A stretch of DNA of 64,000 bases from Amorphophallus konjac (Eukaryota > Streptophyta > Magnoliopsida > Alismatales > Araceae). The translations under genes and the position numbers were made by a program. The notes below the pieces were generated by a model, which was not told the origin of the DNA, did no database searches, and was given only the letters and a program-made list of their open reading frames with translations. Location: contig CM040118.1 of NCBI GenBank assembly GCA_022559845.1, forward strand, positions 262,159,519-262,223,518, written 5' to 3'. Positions 1 to 10,663 of this stretch are shown here, piece by piece (position 1 is the first letter of the stretch; every line of letters begins with the position of its first letter).

Positions 1-1410
1 CCAGTTGCAGCGACGGCCACAGCTCCATCCTTGTGCTGCTGAGGGCGTATCCTACATCCCTGGAAAGAGCTCCACGTCAGCTTCGAAGGCGAGGTGGTTT
101 CACCTCATTCTGAGATCGGAGCTGCTGGCTAGGGCGATTCTCCCACAATCGCGCAGAGAGGACTCCATCCAACACCAGAACCGACAAGAACAGGGTGCCA
201 CGATCAACCAAGGCTGAACCAGGCTCGGGTTTCTTCATCAAAGTTCTGCTCCTCTCTGTCCCCTTTCAGGGTCAGGAAACGGATCACCATTTGGACACCG
301 TGGGACAGAGTTACGAATTTTCTCCCTCGCACTATCCAGGTCAGTTTTCTCAGGCTGCATCGACCAGAGTTCACTCTTCCCAGGACCCAAGTCACCACCG
401 ACCTGGGATCGTCACCCCACCACTTCCTGCTGTTAGCTACTTCAACCACGAAGACAACGCCGCTGGTTTCGTGCCATTCGGAGTTCGGGAGAGTTCACCA
501 CAGTGTCTGCAACCTACTGCTACAGAACAGGTCCGGCCAGAGACCACATTTGCTGCCTCGGTTCAGTCGCCGGTGTCACCAGTCTCCGACTCCAGAGGCC
601 GTCCAAAAATTCAGACATCACCAGCATCAAGTCAGGAAACTCCAGGAGGTGGAATCTTCGAAATCGGAGTTCGGACTAGCTCGGGACGGTGGCAACAGCG
701 GCTTCCCGTCCAGAATTCCAGCCGGCTGCATCAACTTCCTTAGTTCTCTTCTACCCGTTTCGGCCCATCCTCCCCTCCCCGCTTGGCTGGCTGAAAGCCC
801 CACCCTGTGAGGTGGTAGTGTTTGGGTGTAAAGCTATTAATTCCCCACCCCAAGGCCACCCCTCCTGCGTGAGGAGTAGTGTTGTAATGATATTCTCGCA
901 GGCGTGAAGCTACACCGGCGCAGTGTGCGGGGAACACACTTCCCCGCTCGCCCTCGTCTCCGAGCGAAGTCGGCTTCCTCAAGCCGGCTAGGTAAGCCTC
1001 TAAAACCTTGCTCCGTCATTTCTGTTCATTTCATATCCGTTTCATTAGTCCGCTGGTCGGTGAGGAGGAGAGCTCGATCCCGGATCCACCTTTGCCGTGT
1101 GGTCACCGTGGTTAGTGAGTGAGTGTCCTAGTGCCCCAAGGCACCCCGGCCGCCCGTGATTGTGGGCCTTCAACCTTTGGGAGGGATGACTTAGCAAGTG
1201 CTGGTCCTCTAACCAGCTAGGGGCTAGACCCACTATCTTACTCGGCATCACCGAGTCACCTAGGGAATCGGGTGCGCGCGGTGTTCGGCGTTTTGTGCTT
1301 GATCTCTTACTTGTGTGTTCTTGCGAATTAGGTCCAAGGGTCTCATTTCATCTTGCTGCATTTAGTGTCACATCATTTTTTGCCCCACCTTATGTATATG
1401 TTTGTTGTAG
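1..1410. other. Left edge: unassigned, intron-like sequence upstream of an antisense ORF
   Basis: No domain is recognisable. A plus-strand frame of 182 codons (195-743) is open but has no family I know. Splice-like signals occur on the plus strand: an acceptor-like CCCTTTCAG near 268, a donor-like GGTAAGCC near 991, an acceptor-like AATTAG near 1331 and TTGTTGTAG ending at 1410. These could belong to 5' exons and introns of the antisense gene that follows. The stretch would lie between B's 3' LTR (outside the window) and that gene. Confidence 0.35.
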
Positions 1411-2987
1411 CGGTAGGAGTGGTTAGCACAGTGGTTGAGACGCCTGACGTGGATGTTCCTTCACAGCCTGAAGGACATAAGACTGTGCTAAAGAAAGGTG
1501 CTATCCTATTGCGGCGTGTAATCACCCGCTCGGCGGCCCGCCAGCTGACAGAGGAGGCGGGCCAACCCGAGATCAGCATAGATATTTCCTCCAGTAGCTC
1601 TGCCACCCCTTCTGATGATGAAATTGACTATTATTCTTCAGAAGGTGACGAATGAGCACCTACGGTAGCCATCAAAGGGGCAGCGACACCCCTCATACCG
1701 TTGAGCGGTCCTTTGATCTTTCGTCCTCCGAGGTTGTCGGTGACATCATCTGAGGGAATGTTGTCAGAGGAATTCACCGGGCTAGACATGGAGGTGGAGA
1801 TAACCCCTCCTTTTGTTGCTTCATCTGCAGAGTTAGAATCTTCCATACAGGCACTTGGAGAGATGGATGCTGCGGCCATGTTAAGTTCTGCCCGCCCCTC
1901 TGCAGAGCCGCATATCTTTTCATTCTTTTCTGCCATCTTGGTGCTTACTGGAATCTTGTTCCAGGAGCCTGACGCAGCCAATCACCCTCTGGTATCACCT
2001 TCTGATGCTATCGTGGTTTCGTCGGAGGCTTTGGATATGCTACCACTGGCCACCGTGTCTTCTTCAGAGGCAGTTACCATACTTCGCCCTGTGCCAGTAA
2101 GAATACACGCAGCTGCCGAAGTATCATCAACGGAGCCGAGCCCGCTGGGAGAGAGTCTCGCCCTGGTGCCGGCAACAGAATTGAAAGCTGAAGCTGACCC
2201 GTCAAGGGGTTCTGCCTTTGTCCCGGCGGCCATAATGACTATTGCGCCTGACCCTACAACTCCATCCGTGCCAGAAATAGAGTTGGAACCTCCGCCTCTT
2301 CCAGCACCTGTAGAAGAGAGTTCTTCAAGGAGCCCGACGGAGCAAGAGCATGCTGCCGTGGTACCTGCTACTTCGGCTCTGGTAGCCATTCCATCTTCTT
2401 CTTCCGAGCCAGATATTGGCCTATGGGCTTCTATAGACAGGGAGGTGACCTTTGAGGTGGCTCTGACAGCCTCCCTGGGATTTACTTCATCGGAGGACTT
2501 TGTCTGGCAGTATTTAGAGATGTTGCGACAGGTTGTGGTGTCTCAGCCGACACTATCTTACCCCCAGTTGAAGGAAGTGTCCGGGCGACTGATGATCGGG
2601 CTGCAGGCATTAGGCTGTCCTTTGGACACCTGGACCCAGCGGGTGCTGTTCTTGCTAAAATTTGTAAACCGCCGAGACTTTCTCGGGAGGGTGATGAATG
2701 ACCGGCTAGCGGCCCTCAAATTGCAGAAAGCTGATTGTCAGATGGAGTTGGCGTCCCTGACCTCCGATCTCCATAAAAACAAGGCCCATGTTGAAACTTT
2801 AGCTGCTCGGGCACATATTCTACGTAGCCGACGGGAAGAACTCCGGGCTGAACTGGCTACCATTGAAGCTGAGATACGATGGCTGGAGGCTGCAGAAGTC
2901 CAGGGCATCGAGGAAACTTCTTTACTGGAGGGCCGAGTTACATCCCTAGAGACTAAGGTGACTCGCGTTCAGGAGGAAGAAATGTAG
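1411..2987 (+). pseudogene. Antisense ORF carried in the 3' region of element B, coiled-coil C-terminus
   Basis: One plus-strand frame runs from at least 1353 to the TAG at 2985-2987, broken by an in-frame TGA at 1653. The protein starts with a basic stretch and a Ser/Asp-rich acidic segment, continues with about 200 residues rich in Pro, Ala, Ser and Glu, then a compact helical segment rich in Leu and Trp (about 2410-2690), and ends in a heptad-like coiled coil (about 2690-2980). I recognise no catalytic motif and no PMD signature. Its position between pol and the 3' LTR, and its orientation opposite to pol, match the antisense PMD genes of element A, and A's PMD gene 1 also ends in a coiled coil. 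It may be a related cargo gene that has lost or diverged in its N-terminal domain. The true start is unknown; TTGTTGTAG at 1402-1410 is a plausible acceptor. Confidence 0.55.
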
Positions 2988-3456
2988 CTCTGTGAACTGG
3001 GAGCGGCTCCACATGTTGGGCTCATTGACTTTGCAGATATTTTCAGGCGATCTTAGCTTATCTGCCTTTGTAATTCATCCCCTCTGAAGGCCCCCTTTTG
3101 TATTCATTCCCCTCCTTTTTGCAATGAAATACAAGTTTTCTTTACTATTTTAGGTGTCCACCTTTGCACTTGTATTCTATCATATCTTGTGGCAACTTTG
3201 GCGACCTACTTGGAAGTATACCCATATCTGCGCCGCAGGAGAGCATCCACCCTTTCAAGGAAAGGAAGGGGGCCTCGCTCCACCACGTGACGGGGTTCCA
3301 GAGGTTGCCAGATTGGTGCAGATGTAAGTCTTGCCGACAAGAAATGTCAAAAATACGACTGCTGGCTGATGAGAGGTCCATCCGGGATAGGCTTTATTAC
3401 CGGTGGGACAACTGATGGGAGTGCCACTCAGAGGCATATCATATACTTTATAGTAA
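2988..3456 (+). other. 3' flank of the antisense ORF, possible polyadenylation region
   Basis: AATGAAATACAAG at about 3123-3135 is a reasonable plant poly(A) signal for a plus-strand transcript ending near 3150. The rest (3160-3456) has no gene. CGGTGGGAC followed by CTGATGG (about 3402-3418) recurs near 5612-5632, where it precedes a spacer, so the repeat modules begin here. Confidence 0.4.
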
Positions 3457-3519
3457 TCACATTACTGACCGAAGCGCCCTTTCAGGTTTTTGCAAGGGCC
3501 CGATTTGGGGAAATGTTGG
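3457..3519. repeat. Truncated copy of the spacer that precedes each tandem array
   Basis: This stretch reads ATTACTGACC, then AAGCGCCCTTTCAGG and a TTTT-GC run, which matches the first part of the full spacers at 4644-4870 and 5681-5895. It sits directly in front of array 1, as the full spacers sit in front of arrays 2 and 3. Confidence 0.7.
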
Positions 3520-4532
3520 CCGACCTTGTCGATGGTGACAAGGGTCGAAAAGGTAGTTGATCTTGCCAATGGTGACAAGGACCGAAAAGGGTAGTGACCG
3601 ATCTTGCCGATAGTGACAAGGGTCAAAAAGGTAGACGGTCTTGCCGATGGTGACAAGGACCGCAAAGGGTGGCGACCGATCTTGCCGATGGTGACAAGGG
3701 TCGAAAAGGTAGACGGTCCTGCTGATGGTGACAAGGACCACAAAGGGTGGCGACCGATCTTGCCGATGGTGACAAGGGTCGAAGAGGTAGACGGTCCTAC
3801 CGATGGTGACAAGGACCGGAAAGGGTAGCGACCCCTCTTGCCGATGGTGACAAGGGTCGAAAAGGTAGACGGCCTTGCCGATGGTGACAAGGACCGGAAA
3901 GGGTAGCGACCGATCTTGCCGATGGTGACAAGGGTCGAAAAGGTAGACGGTCTTGCCGATGGTGACAAGGACCGCAAAGGGTGGCGACCGATCTTGCCGA
4001 TGGTGACAAGGGTCGAAAAGGTAGACGGTCATGCCGATGGTGACAAGGACCGGAAAGGGTGGCGACTGATCTTACCGATGGTGACAAGGGTCGAAAAGGT
4101 AGACGGTCCTGCCGATGGTGACAAGGACCGAAAAGGGTAGACGGTCTTACCGATGGTGACAAGGACCGGAAAGGGTAGCGACCGATCTTGCCAATGGTGA
4201 CACGGGTCGAAAAGGTAGATGGTCCTGTCGATGGTGACAAGGACCGGAAAGGGTGGCGACCGATCTTGCTGATGGTGACAGGGACCGAAAAGGGTAGCGA
4301 CCGATCTTGCCAATGGTGACAAGGGTCGAAAAGGTAGACGGTCTTGCCGATGGTGACAAGGACCGGAAAGGGTAGCGACCGATCTTGCCGATGGTGACAA
4401 GGGTCGAAAAGGTAGACGGTCCTGCCGATGGTGACAAGGACCGAAAAGGGTAGACAGTCTTGCCGATGGTAACAAGGACCAGAAAGGGTAGCGACCGATC
4501 TTGCCAATGGTGACAAGGGTCGAAAAGGTAGG
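3520..4532. repeat. Tandem array 1, about 78-bp unit made of two 37-41-bp halves
   Basis: Both half-units carry GATGGTGACAAGG. One half goes on to GTCGAAAAGGTAGAC and the other to ACCGnAAAGGGTnGCGACC. The 1013 bp equal about 13 units, with some single half-units out of register near 4120-4300. Because 78 is a multiple of three, the minus strand shows long repetitive frames with a 26-residue period; I do not regard these as genes. The array lies downstream of B's pol, a region where plant Tat elements are known to generate satellites. Confidence 0.93.
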
Positions 4533-4920
4533 TTGGGATGGAATGACGAACGAGGATAACCCCATTACTACATCATCTTTTCATTTCATCATCATTTTTT
4601 TTCTATTCATTCATTTCATCATCATCATCATCATTTTTTTTAACCACATTACCGACTCAAGCGCCCTTTCGGGTTTTCACCGGAGTCAGCCCCCTTTTGC
4701 TTTTGCCCACGTGCCCTCTCGAGTTTTCACGCGGCGGGGTACCCGATTTTGCCTGCGGCACCCTTTCGGGTTTTCGCCACAGCCGGGTGATAGCCATTTT
4801 TGCCCTTGTCCCAGTTTAAGAGCAAGGCCGGCGGGGTATCTCTATTTTTAACCCCATTTGGTTTCATTCTCTCTTTTTTTTCTCTTTTAATTCCCCGGAG
4901 GATCCGGAACATAGGAGAGC
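4533..4920. repeat. Module spacer before array 2
   Basis: After an ATC/TTC-rich simple stretch (4560-4645) comes a block of about 220 bp that recurs at 5681-5895. Within it a short unit containing GCGCCCTTTCGGGTTTTC is repeated three times with variation. No gene is present. Confidence 0.85.
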
Positions 4921-5608
4921 TTGTTTGCTAGGACGCCGACCGGCCTTGTCGATGATGACAAGGGTCGGATCCTGGTTTGGTTCGTCGACATTGGTTAAAT
5001 GCCGAAGCAAAGGCTATATGGTTCTTGACCGGGACGAAAGGTCCAGGTCAAGGGACAGAGGTCGACCTACCTCAGTGATGATGACGAGGGTCGAACCTGG
5101 GTTTGTTCATCGATGTGGGTTACACGCAGAAGCAAAGGGTATATTCATTCACAGGGACGAAAGGTCCAAGTTAAGGGATAGAGGTCGATCGGTCTCGCCG
5201 ATGATGACGAGGGTCAAACATGGGTTTGTTCATCGACATGGGTTACATGTCGAAGCAAAGGTATGATTATTGACAAGGATGAAAGGTCCGAGTTAAGGGA
5301 TAGAGGTCGACCGGTCTCGCCGATGATGACGAGGGTCGAACACGGGTTTGTTCGTCGACATGGGTTACATGTCGAAGCAAAGGATATATTCAATAACAAG
5401 GACGGAAGGTCCAAGTTAAAGGAGTAGAGTTTGACCAATCTTGCCGATGATGAAGGGGGTCGAACATGGGTTTGTTCGTCGACATGGGTTACATGTCGAA
5501 GCAAGGGACATGCTCATTAACGAGGACGAAAGGTCCAAGTTATAGGTTGGAGGTCGACCGATCCCGCCGATGATGACGAGGGTCGGACACAGGTTTGTTA
5601 GGGGATCT
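4921..5608. repeat. Tandem array 2, about 123-bp unit, 5-6 copies
   Basis: The landmark GATGATGACnAGGG occurs at 4951, 5077, 5201, 5322, 5446 and 5569, spacings of 121 to 126. Each unit also has GGTTTGTTCGTCGACATGGG, GCAAAGG and GGACGAAAGGTCCAAG. The landmark is clearly related to the core of array 1. Confidence 0.93.
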
Positions 5609-5929
5609 CCGGTGGGACTTCTGATGGTTATCCCTTGGAAATCTCATTGAGAGGAGAATGAAGAGAAACTTTTAGATTACCACTTTACTGACCTAAGCGC
5701 CCTTTTCGGGTTTTCGCCAAGGCCAGCCCCCTCTTGCTTTTGCCCACGCGCCCTTTCAGGTTTTCACGTGGCGGGGTACCCGATTTTACCTACAGCGCCC
5801 TTTCAGGTTTTCGCCACAGCCGGGTTATAGCCATTTTTTCCCTCGTCCCCGTTTAGGAACAAGGCCGGCGGGGTATCTCTATTTTTAACCCCATTTCTGT
5901 TTCTTTTCTTTTTTTTGAACTCATGTAGC
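5609..5929. repeat. Module spacer before array 3
   Basis: It starts with the CGGTGGGAC / CTGATGG segment also seen at 3402 and continues with the second full copy of the spacer, including the three CGCCCTTT-GGTTTTC short repeats and the end segment GGCGGGGTATCTCTATTTTT. Confidence 0.85.
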
Positions 5930-7090
5930 AGAAGGATGCTGAGAGGGTTGGCTAGAACATGAAGTATCGCGCCGAAAAAGGGGTTTATTCATTAGCATGA
6001 AGATAATGCCAATGCCAAGGGTAGATTTGTGTCGATTCGGGCGTAGGGCTCGCAATGGCGATGATGTATAAAGGTCGGCTAGGACACGGAGTCTTGCGCC
6101 AAGCAAAGGGGTTTATTCGTTAGCAAGAAGGTAATGCTAACGCAAAGGATAGATTTGAGCCGATTCGGGCGTAGGGCCCGCAATGGCAATGATCTATAAA
6201 GGTCGACTAGGACACGGAGTCTTGGGCCGAACAAGGGGTTTATTCATTAGCAATAAGGTAATGCTAACACAAAGGATAGATTTGAGCCGATTCGGGCGTA
6301 GGGCCCGTAATGGCAATGATGTATAAAGGTCGGCTGAGACATGAAGTCTTGCGCCAGAAGCAGGATTTATTCGTCAGTAAGGAGACCATGCTGATGCAAA
6401 GGATGGATTTATGCCGATTCGGGCATAAGGCCCGTAATGGCAAAGATGTATAAAGGTTGGCTGGGACACAGTCTTGCGCCAGAAGAAGGGTTTATTCGTC
6501 AGCAAGGAGACCATGCTGACGCAAAGGATGGATTTATGCCGGTTCGGGTGTAAGGCCTGTAATGGCAAGGATGTATAAAGGTTGGCTGGGACACGAAGTC
6601 TAGCGCCGGAAGAAGGGTTTATTCGTCAGCAAGGAGATCATGCTGACGCAAAAGATGGATTTATGCCGATTCGGGCGTAAGGCCCGCAATGGCAATGATG
6701 TATAAAGGTCGGCTAGGACACAGAGTCTTGCACCGAACAAGGGGTTTATTCGTTAGCAAGAAGGTAATGCTAACACAAAGGATAGATTTGTGTCGATTCA
6801 GGCGTAGGGCCCGCAATGGCAATGATGTATAAAGGTCGGCTAGGACACGGAGTCTTGCGCCGAACAAAGGGGTTTATTCGTTAGCAAGAAGGTAATGCTA
6901 ACGCAAAGGATAGATTTGTGCCGATTCGGGCGTAGGGCCCGCAATGGCAATGATGTATAAAGGTCGGCTAGGACACGAAGTCTTGCGCCGAACAAAGGGG
7001 TTTATTCATTAGCAAGAAGGTAATGCTAACACAAAGGATAGATTTGTGCCGATTCGGGCGTAAGGCCCGTAATGGCAAAGTCGTAGGTAT
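5930..7090. repeat. Tandem array 3, about 119-bp unit, 9-10 copies
   Basis: Each unit contains GGTTTATTCGTTAGCAAG, GGTAATGCTAACGCAAAGG, GATTCGGGCGTAGGGCCCG and GATGTATAAAGGTCGGCTAG. Units vary by point changes and small indels; a sub-group at 6330-6660 shares GGAGACCATGCTGA. Parts align with array 2. Confidence 0.93.
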
Positions 7091-7639
7091 TATGCAAGTC
7101 TGGCCAGGGCAGAGTGCCACTAGACCGAGGTAAGTGTAGCTCAATCAGGACGGAATGCCACTAGACCGAGGTAAGTGTAGCTCGATCAGGGCGGAGTGCC
7201 ACTAGACCAAGTTTGAGGTAGCTCGGTCACGGCGGAGTGCCACTAGACCAAGGGTGGAGGTAGCTCGGTCAGGGCGGAGTGCCACTGGACCAAGGGTAGG
7301 GGTAGCTCGGTCAGGGTGGGGTGCCACTGGACCAAGGGTGAAGGTAGCTCGGTCAAGGAGGAGTGCCACTGGACCAAGGGTGGAGGTAGTTCGGTCGGGG
7401 TGGAGTGCCACTGGACCAAGGGTGGAGGTAGCTTGGTCAGGGCGGAGTGCCACTGGACCAAGGGTGGAGGTAGCTTGGTCAGGGCGGAGAGCCACTGGAC
7501 CAAGTTTGAGGTAGCTCGGTTAGGGCGGAGTGCCACTGGACCAAAAGTGGGGGTAGCTCGGTCAGGACGGAGTGCCACTAGACCAAGTTTGAGGTAGCTC
7601 GGTCAGGGCGGAGTGTCACTAGACCGAGTTTGAGGTAAA
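7091..7639. repeat. Tandem array 4, about 42-bp unit, about 13 copies
   Basis: The unit contains AGCTCGGTCAGGGCGGAGTG followed by CCACTGGACCAAG and a GGTGGAGGT variant. Some units carry TTTGAGGT instead of GGTGGAGGT and are 40-41 bp. The array ends within a few bases of the stop codon of B's pol. I see no clear relation to arrays 1-3. Confidence 0.92.
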
Positions 7640-8033
7640 TCATTCAGGGAACGCCGGTTGAACCGTGTGATACAGCCTTAGGTGCTTCCCATTAAGGGGA
7701 GAAAATTAGATGACTCCTTTGTGATCCGCAAGGACATACGCACCCCCTTCATATGCTCGGTGGATGACATACGGTCCGACCCAATTTTCAACCAACTTCC
7801 CCTTGGGGTTGGAGGCCATCACCTCTCTTCTTTTAACCATCACCAGGTCACCCCTTTTGAACTCCCGTCCTTTGACCAGCTTATCAAAAGCACAAGCCAT
7901 GTGGGCTTGATAGAGTTGAATATTCTGTTGCGCCCGGAGACGCTTTCCTTCAAGCTCGGCGAGCACTTCTAGTCTTCTTTCTACGTTGGCCTGCTCGTTG
8001 CCCACCAATCCATGCTGGATGGCGACCCGTCAT
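7640..8033 (-). pseudogene. Element B integrase, C-terminal part (downstream of the A insertion)
   Basis: The frame starts at the A junction, reads RVAIQHGL, then the helical segment and the chromatin-side barrel of Ty3 integrases (KLVKGREFKRGDLV, ENWVGPYVI), and ends at TGA 7640-7642. One premature TAA lies at 7706-7708. It continues the integrase at 45168-45931: the last residues before A are VPSL and the first after A are RVAIQ, a normal integrase sequence once A is removed. Confidence 0.9.
8029..8033. repeat. Target-site duplication of A, left copy (GTCAT)
   Basis: The five bases before TGTAGACAC match GTAAT at 45163-45167 with one mismatch. Keeping only one copy restores the reading frame of B's integrase. 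Confidence 0.85.
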
Positions 8034-8189
8034 TGTAGACACAGCATCTTAGCATTATGCTGAGCAGATCTCGTATTACACTAAGACGCCCCAAAGCATC
8101 TCGCACGGTTAAGTTAGTTGAGTAATCTCTAATTTAATCTGATAATCTTGTCTCGCGAAAAGAAAATTGTGGTTTCTTGAATAAAAACT

Positions 8190-8413
8190 CTTGTTAATGG
8201 GCTTGTGACCATTCCTACACAAAACAAAAAAATGTTAATGGGCTTGGCCCATCTTTTTAATCCTAAAAGGGGGGGGGGGGGGTTATTGTGTGTTGATGGG
8301 CTTGGAATCATGTGCTAATGGGCTGGGCCCATTCTTATTCATAAAATAAATCAATGGGCTTGGCCCATCCTTTCCTACATAAAAATTTCTTGTGTTGATG
8401 GGCTTGGCCCATT
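8190..8413 (+). promoter_or_regulatory. Cluster of palindromic TGGGC/GCCCA sites in U3 of A
   Basis: Four palindromes occur: ATGGGCTTGGCCCAT near 8236, 8353 and 8399, and AATGGGCTGGGCCCATT near 8316. Single ATGGGCTTG sites lie near 8198 and 8297. TGGGCY is the plant site II element, a known target of TCP factors in promoters. All four palindromes are kept in the 3' LTR (40730-40945). Promoter function is inferred. Confidence 0.55.
8269..8282 (+). repeat. Run of 14 G in U3 of A
   Basis: The homopolymer is 14 G here and 13 G at 40804-40816 in the other LTR. It could form a quadruplex or be a slippage product. Confidence 0.8.
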
Positions 8414-8559
8414 CTTATTCAAAAAAGAACAATCATTAAATATATAAATATAATAAACCAATTTTAGTGACCCATTCTCCCCCCAAAAAAGGAGAAAAAA
8501 CATTAATAAACTTGACTCATCATTTATCTCATGCAATAATAAAAACAAAAATAATAATG

Positions 8560-10640
8560 ATAATACTTCTTAACTCTCTCCCCTCTTCCCGGATTTGGTC
8601 CCCCCATTTAACACACTCATCATCCCCCCTCCCCCACCACAACAGCTGATTCACGTAAAACACTTTCTCACCCTCCCATTCTCCATTCCGAGGAGGACAG
8701 CAGAGAACTGATTTTTTTTTCACTTCCGATCCCATTCTCTCCCAGCCACTTCCGGTCACCCACCTATCTCATCCACCTCCGACCACCGTAAGCCACCCGC
8801 CTCCTTCTCTCTAGCGAACGCCCAACCACGCCCCTTTACTCATAGGAACTCCCATGGCAGCCCGTCTCTCTCCCTCCATCTAACACCCTCCCTCCGCCAT
8901 GCATGCAGCAAGCCCTTTACCTTCTCACACTCACACCTCCACTGCAACCACCCTCCCCCTTCATCCTTCTCTCTAAACCAGCAGCAACGCACCATACTCC
9001 CTCTCCCAACCAAAAAAACCCAAGCACCCACGGTAGAGCCCCATCCTCCAGAACCCAACTCCCCCTCTTTCTCACTCTCCACATCCCACGGCAACCCCCG
9101 TCCCACTTCCCTCCTCTCCCTCTGCCCCGGCCTACTAGCCTCATCTCGCTCGCACCCCCCCCATCCATCGCCCAACCGCCCCCCTTCTTCCTGCTAACAC
9201 ACGGCCATCCACTTCTCACCTCCGCGACCAACCTTCACCTCCGCCCAGTCTCCCGTCTTCTCTGCCAAGCCACCCTCCACACCACTGCATCGCTTCACCA
9301 TCTCCACAGTCGCCCCACCTCCTTCTGCAACCACCGTCGAGCCCACAGCCGCGGCCTCCCTCTCTTCCTCACCATCCCACTACCGACCCTCTCCCCTTCT
9401 CTCTCCATAGCACATAGACCCAGCCCACAAGCCCCTCCACCGTCCCGCCTACGTCCCCAAATCACCGACGCTAACCCCACGGCAGCCCCCCTCCGCCTGC
9501 TAACCACTCTCCGCGAGCCCCTGCTACGCCGTTGTCGCCCGTGAGCACCCCCTCAACGTCATCTCCACCCTCGCACCGAGCTCGCTGTCCGGCCACCCTC
9601 AGCCGCGACGGCACCAGCGCCTCCGAAGCCGTCGCCCTCCCCCAACGCCACCGGACACCGCTACTGTGAAGCACCCTGCAGTTACCGTTGTCGTCATCCT
9701 CGTCTCCACCTCCGGCTAGCCGACATCGTCCCCCAACCGCTGCCGCATCGCCGTCCCTACGTGACCGCCGCTCCACCACTTCTTGCCGCGAGCCACGTCC
9801 GCAGCGCCTCCCCGTCCACCGCGCCTTCCGCCTGCACCAACTGCCCTCCGTCGCCGCCGGTAGCCGTCGACCTCACCCCTCCGCTGCGAGCCCCCGTCGC
9901 CCCACCGCTCTCTCTTTCTCTCGCCTTCTCTCTCCTCTTCCTCCGCGTCTCTCTCTCTCCACCTCCCGCGTCCCTCTCTTCCTCTCTCCCCTCCGTCTCT
10001 TCTCTCCCCCTCCGTCTCTCTCTCTCTCTCCACCTCCCACGTCCCTCTCTCTCTCACGTTAACTCTCTCTCTCCCCTCCGCCGTCTCTCTCTCCCCCTCT
10101 CGATTCTCTCTCTCTCTCTTTCTCACTCTCTCCCGCAACCCTCTCTTCCTCTCTCTCTTTTTCGTTTTCTCTCTCTCTCTCCCCCGCGTTCTCTCTCTCT
10201 CTCTTTCTCTTCCCTCTCCCTCTGCCTCTCTCTACTCTTCACCCTCCCCCCCTCTCATCTCTCTGCTCTCTCGATCTCTCTATTTTTCCCATTTTTTTTA
10301 TTTTTTAATCCTCTCTCACTCTCTCTTTCTCTCTCTCATCCTCTCTCTTCCTCTCTCTCGATCTTCTCTCTCTTTTCCCTTTTTATTTTTTTTATCTTTT
10401 CTCTCTCTTACCCTCTCTCTTTTCCTCTCTCCCTCTCTTTTACTCTCTCTCCCCATTCGATCTCTCTCTTCCCCCCTGTGATCTCTCTCTCTCTTTCTCT
10501 CTTTTCCTCTCCCTCTCTCCCTCTCTCTTTTATTTTATTTTATTTATCTTCTCTCTCTCACCTTCCTCCCTCTCTCGATCTCTTACCCCTCTTCCTCTTT
10601 TCTTTTTTTTATTTTTTTATTCTCTCCACCCTTTCTCCTT
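8560..10640 (+). repeat. Pyrimidine-biased tract in U3 of A, C-rich grading to CT repeats to T-rich
   Basis: Bases 8560-9900 are strongly C-rich with few G runs, 9900-10450 is mostly interrupted CT repeat and 10450-10640 is TC/T-rich. The matching tract in the 3' LTR is at about 41100-43190. Open frames such as 8903-9544 (213 codons, Pro/Ser/Leu-rich) run through it; their composition follows the base bias, so I do not call a gene. Confidence 0.8.
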
Positions 10641-10660
10641 CCATTGTTTATCTTTCCCTC

Positions 10661-10663
<3 letters not shown>

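Noticed and set aside
3143..3160. TATTTTAGGTGTC resembling the end of B's LTR (57408-57424), as a possible 3' LTR edge
   Set aside because: The match stops after 13 bases, the last bases are CCACC instead of AACA, and the sequence to its left does not resemble B's LTR.
3457..4516. Long minus-strand frames (171-239 codons) with a 26-residue period
   Set aside because: Several frames are open at once because the unit length is a multiple of three; there is no start context or known family.
7091..7639. CRISPR-like look of short direct repeats
   Set aside because: The repeats are head-to-tail with no unique spacers and lie in a plant retrotransposon; it is an ordinary tandem array.
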